Source of the DNA: Companilactobacillus kimchii DSM 13961 = JCM 10707
Lineage (GTDB): Bacteria > Bacillota > Bacilli > Lactobacillales > Lactobacillaceae
Length of the DNA stretch: 64,000 bases
Direction: 5' to 3'
Assembly: GCF_001435445.1 (NCBI RefSeq)
Contig: NZ_AZDH01000027.1
Coordinates: 248,001 to 312,000 of the forward strand
The translations under genes were made by a program, and so were the position numbers. Under the pieces are notes generated by a model that was not told where the DNA came from, did no database searches, and saw only the letters and a program-made list of their open reading frames with translations. Positions 45,655 through 55,185 of the stretch are shown piece after piece (within the stretch, counting starts at the first letter, position 1; each line of letters opens with the position of its first letter).

Positions 45655-48105
45655 TTATTTATAGATACTAGATAAATCATACAGGGTACCTGATTGACCA
45701 GGACCACCCATACCGCCGCCCATTGAAGGACCACTTGATTTACCAGACTTTTTCATTTTCTTTAATTGTTTCTTAGTTAATTTCTTCTTACCAGTTGGTT
45801 TCTTCATATTGTTTGGTCTATTACCACTACCGTTAGGTGCATTATTTCCTTTTGCACCTGATGGTTTTTTACTTGGTTTCGAACCACTTGGTGGGGTTGA
45901 ACCTTTTTGACCTGAAGGTGCTTTACCACTAGGCATTCCACCTTGTTTTGAACCTAGATTACCACCATTAGAACTTGGAGCTTTGGTAGAAGAACTCTTA
46001 GTCTTTGAAGATACTGTTACTGAACTAGTTGCCACTTGATTATTATTGGAACTACTCAATTTAACCTTCTTAGCATGCTTCTTGATCCAACTGACAATTT
46101 CATTATTAGAACCACCAGTTTTACCACCGGAATAGTAATACTTCAGTTTGCCTTCTTTAACTAACTTCTTAAATTGCTTCAATGTGATAGCTTTATCAGT
46201 CCCGTTGAAACCACCCATTGCCATAACAGCTTTACCTGTTGCAATAATATAAGGAGCAGCAGTACTAGAATCATCAGTTGCAAAAAGATATTCAGCATTA
46301 CCCTGATGTTTTTCCAAATACTTAAGCAAAGTTGAATCAGTTTGGGAATTACCCATACCGCCACCACCACCAGCAGAAGATAACAACGATGGCCCTGCAC
46401 TAGGAATACCATCACTTGAACCAGCTAAGGTTGGTGTCAATGACCAATAACTAGGTGCCAACATAATTAAGATTAAAGCAATCGTTGGCCAAATACGTTT
46501 ATTCTTCAATTTAATAGCAATCCAAGGAAGAACGAATAATGGGATCGAAATAATGATTCCAGCAATCAACAAGACCCATGCCAAAGTTGGATAATAATCT
46601 GTTAAATACCAAGCTTGTAGAATACTTGTTGAAAGAATAGCTATCGGCAAGAGCATTGCCCAAAGCGATTTCTCACGCCACTGTTGAATCATTGTATAGA
46701 TTCCAATTCCGGCCAAAACCGCAATAGCTGGAGCCAACATAATCGTATAATAAGGATGGAAGAAACTAGCAACTGAGAAGAATCCAGCCACCGGAACTAA
46801 CCAGCCTACCCAAAGCCAAAGCTCTTTTCTTTGAGCATTAAGTGAGTACCATTTTTTCATCTTCGAGCCACGATAATAGGCAAAACTGGAGATTAATCCA
46901 AATAGAGCAATTAATAACAGCCAACTGATTTGTGGGCCCAATTCTTTTTGGAATAATCTAAGCGGACCAGCAGTACCAATATTGAAAGCACCACCACCGG
47001 CGCCACCAGTACCTGCACCGCCTTTTTGACCATTTCCTCCGGGTTGTCCTTTACCACCTGATGGTATCTTAGGTGCACCGTTAGACTTACCTGATTTAGA
47101 TGGCGGATTTCCCATCTTAGAATTATTTTTACTCTTAGACCCACTTGGAGGCGTTGGTTGTTTTGAACTTGATTTCTTACCACTACCACTTGGTGGAGTC
47201 ATTGATTTACTACTCTTCTTGGAACTCGACATACCTGGGAAAGCACCACCAGTACCAGTTGTCTGCCCCAATAATCTTTGAGTCCCGTTATAGCCAAAAG
47301 CTAATTCCAAAGCAGAGTTAGTTTCCGAGCCACCTTCATAAGGACGACTATTTGAATTAGTCATGTCGACTGATAAAGGCCAAATCAACGTAAAAATTGC
47401 CAAGAAAACCGTTGCTATGGATAAATGAACCAATTTCTTTTTCCATTTAACGTCACTAGCAATCCAGTAATATAAGTAAAGTGCTGGTAAAATCATGAAA
47501 GCCTGTAACATTTTAATATTGAAAGAAAATCCAATTAATGCAAAACCAATCCACACATAGCGCTGTTGCTTACTCAAAACGGCTTTTTGGACGAACCAGA
47601 CCGATAGTAGCAAGAAGAATACCAATGTAGCATCCATATTGTTAGTTCTCGAATCTGCCACAACAATTGGTGTTAATGTCATAACTAATGCGGCTAAACG
47701 AGCTGGAACTTTCCCAAATCGTTTTTGGACCATATTGTAAATGAGATATACCGAACCAATTCCGAATAGAATTGATGGTAAAACGACACTCCATCCATGA
47801 ACTCCAAAAATCTTAGCACTAATAGTCATGAACCATAAAGCTACTGGTGGCTTATCAACGGTTATGAAACCTGCCGGATCAAAACTGGCATACCAGAAGT
47901 TTTTGAAACTTTTTGTCATACTGACAATTGCTGCTGTATAGAAATTATTAGCTTCACCTGCTTCCCAGATATTCCAGGCATACAAGAAGGCTGCTAAAAT
48001 TAAAATAGCAATCAACCAATAGTCATACTTAATATTTCTCAATTTATGCAGAAAACTATTATGTTCATTTTTTTGAACACGACTAGATTCTTTTGATTCC
48101 ATCAT
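45655..48105 (-). CDS. GT39-type membrane glycosyltransferase with low-complexity exterior insert
   Basis: This 816-residue protein belongs to the PMT/ArnT-like GT-C group (YkcB-like). After a first helix it has WEAGEANNFYTAAIVSMTKS and TVDKPPVALWFMTI, which carry the acidic and DKPP motifs of the family. About a dozen membrane helices follow. A Ser/Lys/Pro/Gly-rich insert lies near residues 285-380 and a similar tail near 700-800. It should move a lipid-linked sugar onto a wall polymer or protein. Confidence 0.88.
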   Translation of the reverse strand: MMESKESSRVQKNEHNSFLHKLRNIKYDYWLIAILILAAFLYAWNIWEAGEANNFYTAAIVSMTKSFKNFWYASFDPAGFITVDKPPVALWFMTISAKIFGVHGWSVVLPSILFGIGSVYLIYNMVQKRFGKVPARLAALVMTLTPIVVADSRTNNMDATLVFFLLLSVWFVQKAVLSKQQRYVWIGFALIGFSFNIKMLQAFMILPALYLYYWIASDVKWKKKLVHLSIATVFLAIFTLIWPLSVDMTNSNSRPYEGGSETNSALELAFGYNGTQRLLGQTTGTGGAFPGMSSSKKSSKSMTPPSGSGKKSSSKQPTPPSGSKSKNNSKMGNPPSKSGKSNGAPKIPSGGKGQPGGNGQKGGAGTGGAGGGAFNIGTAGPLRLFQKELGPQISWLLLIALFGLISSFAYYRGSKMKKWYSLNAQRKELWLWVGWLVPVAGFFSVASFFHPYYTIMLAPAIAVLAGIGIYTMIQQWREKSLWAMLLPIAILSTSILQAWYLTDYYPTLAWVLLIAGIIISIPLFVLPWIAIKLKNKRIWPTIALILIMLAPSYWSLTPTLAGSSDGIPSAGPSLLSSAGGGGGMGNSQTDSTLLKYLEKHQGNAEYLFATDDSSTAAPYIIATGKAVMAMGGFNGTDKAITLKQFKKLVKEGKLKYYYSGGKTGGSNNEIVSWIKKHAKKVKLSSSNNNQVATSSVTVSSKTKSSSTKAPSSNGGNLGSKQGGMPSGKAPSGQKGSTPPSGSKPSKKPSGAKGNNAPNGSGNRPNNMKKPTGKKKLTKKQLKKMKKSGKSSGPSMGGGMGGPGQSGTLYDLSSIYK

Positions 48106-48121
48106 CTATCTTCTCCTATCT

Positions 48122-48199
48122 CTAAAAAGCTATATTGATTAAAAAACAAATGACTGAATAAACTAGAATCGATAATAAAATCGGTTGTAAATTTCTCAT
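48122..48199 (-). CDS. 25-residue hydrophobic peptide upstream of the GT operon
   Basis: ATG 48199 follows AAAGGAATTG and opens MRNLQPILLSILVYSV, a single membrane helix, ending at TAG 48122. It lies between the promoter region and the GT39 gene. It could be a small membrane protein or a leader peptide. Confidence 0.45.
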   Translation of the reverse strand: MRNLQPILLSILVYSVICFLINIAF

Positions 48200-48246
48200 C
48201 TGTTCAATTCCTTTCTTAACGACAGGAACAAGATTAGACAAACTAA

Positions 48247-48268
48247 CTTAAATTAAGCTTAAATTAAA
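48247..48268. promoter_or_regulatory. Tandem direct repeat, probable response-regulator operator
   Basis: CTTAAATTAAG and CTTAAATTAAA are adjacent 11-base direct repeats, the spacing used by OmpR/PhoB-type dimers. They lie in the gap shared by the two-component system and the divergent glycosyltransferase operon. A TATACT -10 for the + strand is close by (48279). Confidence 0.65.
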
Positions 48269-48314
48269 ATTTATGTTTTATACTTATTGTTAGAATTTGC
48301 AAAAGGAGATTCTT

Positions 48315-49007
48315 ATGTCAAATAATATTAGGATTTTAGTAGTGGAAGATGATGAGAACTTAGCAAGTAACATTGCTACCTTCTTATCAGATTTTTCCGA
48401 AGTCGATATTGAAAGCGACGGCTTAAGTGGGAAGTTTGCCGCTACCGAAAATGTTTATGATCTAATTATTTTAGATATCATGTTACCCGAAATGAATGGC
48501 TATGATGTGTTAAAGAATATCAGAACTGACGGTATCAATACTCCCGTTTTAATTTTGACCGCCAAAGCCGAATTGGATGACAAAGTTCACGGTTTCAATT
48601 TGGGAGCGGACGATTACTTAACCAAACCGTTTCATCGTGAAGAATTATTAGTACGAGTTAAAGCTTTGTTAAAAAGAAGTGGTGCTTTAACTGATGATTC
48701 AATCATTAAAATTAATAACTTAGAAGTAAATTTGAATAATCACGAAATTTTGGCTAATCGACAAAAAATCGAATTAAATGGTAAGGAATATGATTTACTA
48801 GTTTATTTATTGCAAAACAAAAATACCATTTTAACCAAAGACCAAATTTTTGAACGTATTTGGGGCTTTGATTCGGATACTTCAATTACAGTTGTTGAAG
48901 TCTATATGAGTAATCTACGTAAAAAATTACGTCCTTCAGGCAACGATAACTTAATCAAAACTATTAGAAACGTTGGGTATATTTTCCAAGATGAAAATGA
49001 AATCTAA
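48315..49007 (+). CDS. OmpR-family response regulator
   Basis: This 230-residue protein has a receiver domain (RILVVEDDENLASN; the phospho-acceptor Asp in LIILDIMLPEMNGYDV; LTAKAE; Lys in DYLTKPFHREELL) and an OmpR-type winged HTH (VVEVYMSNLRKKLRP). ATG 48315 follows AAAAGGAGATTC. The kinase gene overlaps its end. Confidence 0.94.
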   Translation: MSNNIRILVVEDDENLASNIATFLSDFSEVDIESDGLSGKFAATENVYDLIILDIMLPEMNGYDVLKNIRTDGINTPVLILTAKAELDDKVHGFNLGADDYLTKPFHREELLVRVKALLKRSGALTDDSIIKINNLEVNLNNHEILANRQKIELNGKEYDLLVYLLQNKNTILTKDQIFERIWGFDSDTSITVVEVYMSNLRKKLRPSGNDNLIKTIRNVGYIFQDENEI

Positions 49008-50322
49008 ACAGAGTACTATTACTCGTCGTCAACAATTCAAATTATTTCTTTCAATCATGGCCGCCTTTGCCATTATTTTCTTAACCTTGGGATTAATTAT
49101 CTTTAATCTTTTTCAATCATCTACTTATAAGAGTATTGATAAAGATATTAAGATTGAAATGGCTTCTGTAAAAAAGCAACCTAATATGAAACAAGATGAT
49201 TCCCAAATGGGACCGCATGATCCAAATAATCACTTTGAAAACAAAAAAAAGGAACCTAGTCCCAAGGCTCCCTTCCAGGCTTCAATTTTAGTTTTTGATG
49301 ACAATGGTAAATTATTGAATAAATCCAGTTTAGGAAATCGTTATTCTATACTAAAAAATATAAAATTAAATAAAAAATCTCTTAACAAAAAACAAACTTT
49401 ACTTGTTAAGAATATGAATTTCCGGTCAATATTAATAAAAGTCTCAAAAAATAATAATAATCCAATGTATGCTGGCCATTATGTTTTGATCATGCAAAAC
49501 ATTGATACACAGATTCAAGCTATGACGAATTTCATTAAAATCTTGTCACTTACCTTCTTTATTTTTTGGGTAATCGCCTTAGTAGTTTCTTATTTTCTGG
49601 CTCGTATCAATATGTTACCAATCGTTAAATCTTGGAAACAACAGACTGAATTTGTTAACGATGCTGCCCACGAATTAAGAACACCTCTAACGATCATTCA
49701 AGGTAAATTAGAATACATGCTGACTAAACCCAATAAAAAAATCATTGACGAAGCTGAATCGATTTCAGTTTCACTTGATGAAGTCAGTCGTCTAAACAAT
49801 TTGACTAACAATCTATTGGATCTAGCAAGATTTGACCAAGCTACAACGGAACTACACTTTGAATATACTCAACCAGAATTCTTTCTTAAAGATCCAATTG
49901 AACCTTTCAAAGATATCATCAATTCACAGTCCAAAGTCTTTCAAATCAACCTTTATCACCATCCTACACTCTATTTGGATCGAGATAAAATCAAGCAACT
50001 ATTAATTATCCTCTTAGACAATGCCACTAAATATACTCCGAAAAATGGAACCATTAGGATCTATGATCAAATTGAGGGCTCCAAGTATCAATTCATCATT
50101 TCTGATACTGGTGTTGGAATTAGTGACGCCGACAAACAAAAAGTGTTTCATCGCTTTTACCGAGTTGATAAATCGCGGAATCAAAGCAGTGGTGGACATG
50201 GACTAGGTTTAGCAATCGCCAAACAGATTGTGGAAAATCACCACGGGAGAATTTTTGTTCAAGATAATCTCCCACATGGCAGCGAATTTGTCGTTGAGTT
50301 ACCAATCAAGAAAAATCATTAA
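48991..50322 (+). CDS. Sensor histidine kinase
   Basis: This protein of 443 residues has two membrane helices (about 20-45 and 185-205) around an exterior loop of ~140 residues with no named sensor fold. The cytosolic part has the H box AAHELRTPLTIIQG, N box LLDNATKYTP, and G boxes DTGVGISDAD and GHGLGLAIAK. It overlaps the regulator gene, so ATG 48991 or 48997 is likely and coupled. Its probable targets include the divergent glycosyltransferases. Confidence 0.92.
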   Translation: MKMKSKQSTITRRQQFKLFLSIMAAFAIIFLTLGLIIFNLFQSSTYKSIDKDIKIEMASVKKQPNMKQDDSQMGPHDPNNHFENKKKEPSPKAPFQASILVFDDNGKLLNKSSLGNRYSILKNIKLNKKSLNKKQTLLVKNMNFRSILIKVSKNNNNPMYAGHYVLIMQNIDTQIQAMTNFIKILSLTFFIFWVIALVVSYFLARINMLPIVKSWKQQTEFVNDAAHELRTPLTIIQGKLEYMLTKPNKKIIDEAESISVSLDEVSRLNNLTNNLLDLARFDQATTELHFEYTQPEFFLKDPIEPFKDIINSQSKVFQINLYHHPTLYLDRDKIKQLLIILLDNATKYTPKNGTIRIYDQIEGSKYQFIISDTGVGISDADKQKVFHRFYRVDKSRNQSSGGHGLGLAIAKQIVENHHGRIFVQDNLPHGSEFVVELPIKKNH

Positions 50323-50350
50323 AACAATAACTTCCACTATTGCTTATTCT

Positions 50351-50413
50351 AAGTAGTATCCATTTAGAGACGTAATTACATACGCCCGTTCTAAATAGAT
50401 ACTGCTATTTTTA
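50351..50413 (+). terminator. Terminator after the two-component system
   Basis: AGTAGTATC...TTTAGA pairs with TCTAAATA...GATACTGCT and ends in a T run. The rest of the gap to 50611 is AT-rich and holds no gene that I can see. Confidence 0.75.
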
Positions 50414-50611
50414 TCCAATTCTCCGAAAAAATCACTTTTTTTATTTCTCATATAAACACCCTTTAGAAACGTGTATTTTATTAATATTTTTAATATGTTT
50501 TTTAATATTTTGCACTTCATTTCACAAAAAAATGACTCTATTAATTTGAATCATAAAAAAATTATTCAGATGATAAGATATCAAAATCATGTTTGAGGGA
50601 GTGCTGCTTAT

Positions 50612-53530
50612 ATGAAAATTAAAACCATACCTTTACTATGCTTATTATCCTTTTTAAGCATTCTTTTTCTATGCTTTAAACCCGCTACCACGGTTAAAGC
50701 TGCACCAATGACTGATGCTGATGTTGCCGAACAATACCAACACAAGGAAAATACTGAATTAATTATCAGCTATGTCCTAGAAGAAAAGAAAGAATTAATT
50801 TTGAAAACAGATGTCAAAGATATGCTCGACATTGAAGCCTTAAAAAAGGAACTTGGAGACTCCAATGTAACAAGTAATAATGAAAAATTAGAAACAACCG
50901 TTACTTTAAATAAAGCTAACACTAATTCTTTCAAACTTTTCGTCAATAATAAAAAACCTTTTCAGCTATCGGTACTGAAAACTAATGGTGAAAACATCTT
51001 CGACTACGAATTAAACCAGCCTGAAAAATATTCTGGTGAAGTATCAGAGATCGACGATACTGCAGATGATGCTAACGAAGCTGGTTGGACATTTGCAGAA
51101 CACCTTCGTGTAAGCGAAGGTCCCATTAAAGAGTATTCCGACGGAACTAGTACTCGCCCATATCTTTATTTTGGGGATTATAATTACGCTATCCGTCGTG
51201 CTTCAATCAGTGATTCCTACGAACCTAGTGGCAAATCTCGTGTAAATAATCTAACTGCCGCGGGTTCAGCCATTCTTTATGCCGAGAAAGGTAGCCGTAT
51301 TTTAGATGGTCCCACTGCTCCAGGTAATCACATTTTCACCGACCATTATGGTGACAATCAGAAAGGTGATTATGATGCTTCAGAAATTATTAATATGGGA
51401 CTTTCACCATTAGGAATTGAAGATCGACCAAATGGATCACCTAGAACTTTCGTTTCTAATGATTTGTTTAACTACGTTGTATCATCAGATGGTAACGGTG
51501 TTCCCGGTACTTCTGGTCCTAACAAACTAGGTCAAAGTTACTCTATGTTAGACACACCAAAATTTTATTACCGAACTAATCCACAAACTGGCTTAGAAGA
51601 ACAAAAAATGGTTTTCAAGCAGAAAGCTTACTTCGTCGACAAAAAACATCGTCCCAATCCAGAACTTACTACCACTATTAAACTTAGTTTCAATAAAATG
51701 GGACGTGTCGTTACCAATATTAAATTTAAAAATACTGGTAAGGAACTTTTTAAAAACTTCATCGGTTTCTCTAACCATGATTTATCATTAAATGAAGATG
51801 ACAAAGAAGTTACCGATGCTAAAGGTCGCCGGATTGGTAATTATTTGAAGTTACGTACTTTAGGTAACGGTCGTGGTATGTATATGCAATCAGAAGATAA
51901 TCGAGTACGTACTAGTTATTTTACTAACCAAACTAATGGCCCTGATGCTTGGGCTGCTCGTTCATCAAGTAGCTCCCATATTGCTACCAAAGGATACAGT
52001 TATAATCCCGGTTTGATTGGTGTTGTCGCTCTTAGAGAAAGGTATTATCCATGGAAAATTGGTAAACCTAAGGATTCCGGTTTTCCACTCTATATCCCTA
52101 CTAAATATCACAATAAAAAGACTAAACACTTTGTCTCTCCTTACGTACCTGATCACCTATTCAATGCCTTCAATGATCAATACGACGCTGGTGACTCCAG
52201 AAGAACAGATGATGCTGGCGGAAGATTGGGTGCTGCGGAAGATGAAAGTACGTGGGACGCTGGTTTAACCATGAGAACTGCTCCGCAAGATTTATCCGTT
52301 GGTAAAACAGTTGAAATGGAATATACATCTCAAATTGATGTTAGAGGAAAAACTTTCAGTCCAGTTATTCAGCTAGATTTAAATGGTACTGATGATAATC
52401 CTCAGATTCTACCAATCAGTCAAAGTGAATTACCCCTAACTGGTATGTGGTATGACTTTGATAGTACTGATGTAACAATGTATTATTCCATTGATAGTGA
52501 AAACCCTGAAGATTTTAAAGTATTATTCGATGCCAAGCAATCCGAAAAAGAAGCTACTGTTGGTAAACACCATGAAATCAAAGGCCAAAAAATTTCTCTT
52601 AATGATTTCAAAGAAAACAAACATAAGATTCGTTTCTATATGAAAGATAAAGAGGGCAATATTTCCAATCTCAAAGAGCACGTTATTAAATTCAAAAAAC
52701 CCGCAACTGTTGAACCTCAAATCAGTGTGGTTTCTCCTGGTTCTACCAGAAATGAACCATATAATCCAATGATGCACAAAATGACACTTGAGGGATATTG
52801 GAATGATAAAGATAGCGAACAAATCAAAAGTATTTCTTATACGATTGATAGCCATGAGGAGAAGACCATCAGTGAAAACCTGGATAATCCTAAACTAGGT
52901 GAATCTAACCCTTGGAAAATTGAAGATCTAGACATTAAGAATTGTAATGACTTTGATGTTCATACGCTTGAAATGCGAATAGTCGATACAGAAGATCACA
53001 TCGGCAGCGACTTCTTCTATTTCTGTCATGTTGCTGGTAACCTAATTTTAACAGCACCTGAAGAAATTGACTTCGGTACCATTTCAGTTTCACCAACTAC
53101 TGAAAGTATGGCTCAACCAAAAATTGACGAAGGAAAAGTTATTTTAGACGATTACCGTGAAAAAGATTCTAATCCGATTTCTATTAGTCTTTCAATGAGT
53201 AAGTTTTATCAAGAAGAGACAGAAAATCACAACGATGAGGATAACGGAGATGACTCTGGTTCCTCTAATGATCCTGATAGAAGAAGCATTGACCCTGATA
53301 GAAAATATTTGCTTCACGACGTTTATTGGAAAAATAAAAGAGTTAATAGTCGTGACATCATTATTGGTAAATCTACTGGTAAAACTGGAGATGAATGGGA
53401 ATACACAACCGATTTCACCAAACGGATTTTAAAGAACCTCAAAATCGGTTTCCGTGCAGGAACTACTGGTTCTCCTAATGGTAAATACGTCAGTCATTGG
53501 ACATGGCAAACCGTTGATTCAGTTAAATAA
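50612..53530 (+). CDS. Large secreted surface protein, WxL-like C terminus
   Basis: This 972-residue protein has a signal peptide (LLCLLSFLSILFLCF...VKAA). It has no LPXTG anchor. The body is beta-rich; residues near 600-800 look like Ig-type modules. The last part (LTAPEEIDFGTISVSPTTES ... GKYVSHWTWQTVDSVK) follows the pattern of WxL domains that bind peptidoglycan, though only one W-x-W/L motif is seen. A Ser/Asp/Asn-rich linker lies near 875. Adhesion is a guess. Confidence 0.75.
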   Translation: MKIKTIPLLCLLSFLSILFLCFKPATTVKAAPMTDADVAEQYQHKENTELIISYVLEEKKELILKTDVKDMLDIEALKKELGDSNVTSNNEKLETTVTLNKANTNSFKLFVNNKKPFQLSVLKTNGENIFDYELNQPEKYSGEVSEIDDTADDANEAGWTFAEHLRVSEGPIKEYSDGTSTRPYLYFGDYNYAIRRASISDSYEPSGKSRVNNLTAAGSAILYAEKGSRILDGPTAPGNHIFTDHYGDNQKGDYDASEIINMGLSPLGIEDRPNGSPRTFVSNDLFNYVVSSDGNGVPGTSGPNKLGQSYSMLDTPKFYYRTNPQTGLEEQKMVFKQKAYFVDKKHRPNPELTTTIKLSFNKMGRVVTNIKFKNTGKELFKNFIGFSNHDLSLNEDDKEVTDAKGRRIGNYLKLRTLGNGRGMYMQSEDNRVRTSYFTNQTNGPDAWAARSSSSSHIATKGYSYNPGLIGVVALRERYYPWKIGKPKDSGFPLYIPTKYHNKKTKHFVSPYVPDHLFNAFNDQYDAGDSRRTDDAGGRLGAAEDESTWDAGLTMRTAPQDLSVGKTVEMEYTSQIDVRGKTFSPVIQLDLNGTDDNPQILPISQSELPLTGMWYDFDSTDVTMYYSIDSENPEDFKVLFDAKQSEKEATVGKHHEIKGQKISLNDFKENKHKIRFYMKDKEGNISNLKEHVIKFKKPATVEPQISVVSPGSTRNEPYNPMMHKMTLEGYWNDKDSEQIKSISYTIDSHEEKTISENLDNPKLGESNPWKIEDLDIKNCNDFDVHTLEMRIVDTEDHIGSDFFYFCHVAGNLILTAPEEIDFGTISVSPTTESMAQPKIDEGKVILDDYREKDSNPISISLSMSKFYQEETENHNDEDNGDDSGSSNDPDRRSIDPDRKYLLHDVYWKNKRVNSRDIIIGKSTGKTGDEWEYTTDFTKRILKNLKIGFRAGTTGSPNGKYVSHWTWQTVDSVK

Positions 53531-53531
53531 T

Positions 53532-53573
53532 AAAAAAGAAGACAAAACTTGCAATCTGGTTTTGTCTTCTTTT
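53532..53573 (+). terminator. Terminator of the surface protein gene
   Basis: AAAAGAAGACAAAAC pairs with GTTTTGTCTTCTTTT; loop TTGCAATCTG. Confidence 0.9.
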
Positions 53574-53621
53574 GCTTTATACGATATCATTTAGTTAATA
53601 TTTATATTTTGAGGTGTCATT

Positions 53622-54065
53622 ATGGATAAAGAAAAAATACATGACTATTGGTTTAAATTCTTAAGAGATAAGAACTCACTCTATTATCCTTTGGGCGATA
53701 TCACAATCTTTGGCGGTGATCCAGACAAGTTAGCTCATTTGGTTTATGACGGTACTAAAACAGCTACCACTTCGTCATATGAACTCTACACTGCTGATGA
53801 GTACATGCCTCAAGTTGGTGACTATAACATCATTCTCGATGGCAATGATGAACCACTCTGTATTACAGAAACACTTGTTACTGAAGTCGTTCCCTTCAAG
53901 TATGTCAGTGCTGAACACGCCTACCATGAAGGCGAAGGTGATCGTACTTTAGACTATTGGCGAGAAGTTCATGAGGATTTCTTTAAAAAAGAATATCAAG
54001 AGGCAGGAAAAGAATTTAACGATGAAATTCCTTGTTTGTGCGAAGTATTTAAACGTATCTACTAA
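53622..54065 (+). CDS. ASCH-domain protein
   Basis: This 147-residue protein has the ASCH pattern: GTKTATTSSYELY and MPQVGDYNIILDGNDEPLC (split reading), then VSAEHAYHEGEGDRTLDYWREVH. The fold is related to PUA RNA-binding modules and to N4-acetylcytidine amidohydrolases. Nucleotide salvage or RNA binding is possible. Confidence 0.9.
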   Translation: MDKEKIHDYWFKFLRDKNSLYYPLGDITIFGGDPDKLAHLVYDGTKTATTSSYELYTADEYMPQVGDYNIILDGNDEPLCITETLVTEVVPFKYVSAEHAYHEGEGDRTLDYWREVHEDFFKKEYQEAGKEFNDEIPCLCEVFKRIY

Positions 54066-54111
54066 AAAACATATCTCTAACCTTAATTGGGTTACGAGAT
54101 ATGTTTTTTTT
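54065..54111. terminator. Bidirectional terminator between ASCH gene and mscL
   Basis: AAAACATATCTC pairs with GAGATATGTTTT, with A and T runs on both sides. Confidence 0.9.
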
Positions 54112-54505
54112 AGTTCTCGTGATGATTTTTTTCGTCTAAAGAATCAGAAATCTTCTTTAAATACATAACAACTTCTTCATCCTTATTGTCCTCTTCAGCT
54201 TCTTCTTCATCTTCACGTGTCTTAATAATCTTATTCATTACTTTGACAATCAAGAAGACTACAAAAGCAATAATTAAGAAGTTGATAATCGACTCAATGA
54301 ATGTTCCGTACTTGAACGTTGCGTCCCCCACTTTAAAGACTAAATTGCTCAAATCAACCTTACCCAAGAATAAGCCAATCAAAGGATTGATCAAATTGCT
54401 TACAAGGGATTGAACGATAGCTGTAAAAGCAGCACCCATAATTACACCAACAGCCAAGTCCAATACATTCCCTCGACTGATGAAATCTTTAAATTCTTTT
54501 ATCAT
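54110..54505 (-). CDS. mscL: Large-conductance mechanosensitive channel
   Basis: This 131-residue channel opens on osmotic downshock. The N-terminal amphipathic helix and first membrane helix ([25 protein letters not shown]), loop, and second helix ([19 protein letters not shown]) are canonical. An acidic cytosolic helix ends the protein. Its ATG follows GGAGATTATAAAT. Confidence 0.97.
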   Translation of the reverse strand: MIKEFKDFISRGNVLDLAVGVIMGAAFTAIVQSLVSNLINPLIGLFLGKVDLSNLVFKVGDATFKYGTFIESIINFLIIAFVVFLIVKVMNKIIKTREDEEEAEEDNKDEEVVMYLKKISDSLDEKNHHEN

Positions 54506-54689
54506 ATTTATAATCTCCTCAACTCTTTATACTATCTATAATTATGGGGTTTTGAGGGTCATTTTTGCAAATTTTTTAACGATCTAATATATACAAAAGG
54601 TATATTTTCAAAAACCATCGATCTCATTTTTAAATTTCGATTGGTACCCTTATAATGTAGTTATAATTTTCGATAAAGGTTGTGATCAA

Positions 54690-55079
54690 ATGAATTACTT
54701 TGATATGTACAAAATGATTTTAGAGATTATCGCTGAACAAAATCCTAAAGATTTTCAAGAATTACTTGATGATTCGCAAAAGTACCCTCTTATTAAAGAG
54801 TACATTGCTAGTGATAACAATAATCAAATTTTAATCCGTGATATGCAAGATACAACTATTAGCATGATTAACGACGGTTTGATTTCAGGCATTATTAGTC
54901 CTTTGAAGTATGTTACCTTGATCAAATTAAACGGTTTAACGATTTCTGGATTTCAATATTTAAAGAAATTAAAAAACGATCTCAATAAGAATGAAATTAA
55001 TAATCTTCTAAAACAGAATGGCTTACCTTTAACGCCAAGCAATCTTACTAAAACAATTTCTAAATTGATTTTTAGTTAA
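54690..55079 (+). CDS. Hypothetical helical protein
   Basis: This 129-residue protein starts MNYFDMYKMILEIIAEQNPK and is wholly helical, with a winged-helix-like middle (LIKLNGLTISGFQYLKKL). No family is certain. A TATAAT-like stretch lies near 54653. Confidence 0.65.
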   Translation: MNYFDMYKMILEIIAEQNPKDFQELLDDSQKYPLIKEYIASDNNNQILIRDMQDTTISMINDGLISGIISPLKYVTLIKLNGLTISGFQYLKKLKNDLNKNEINNLLKQNGLPLTPSNLTKTISKLIFS

Positions 55080-55185
55080 GCCTAATACATCGACATTTGT
55101 AAACTAAGTTATTAATTGACACCAATTTTAATAAGAGCTATTCTTACATTGTAATGATTCTTATTAAGAAAGCGGAGGTTATTTT

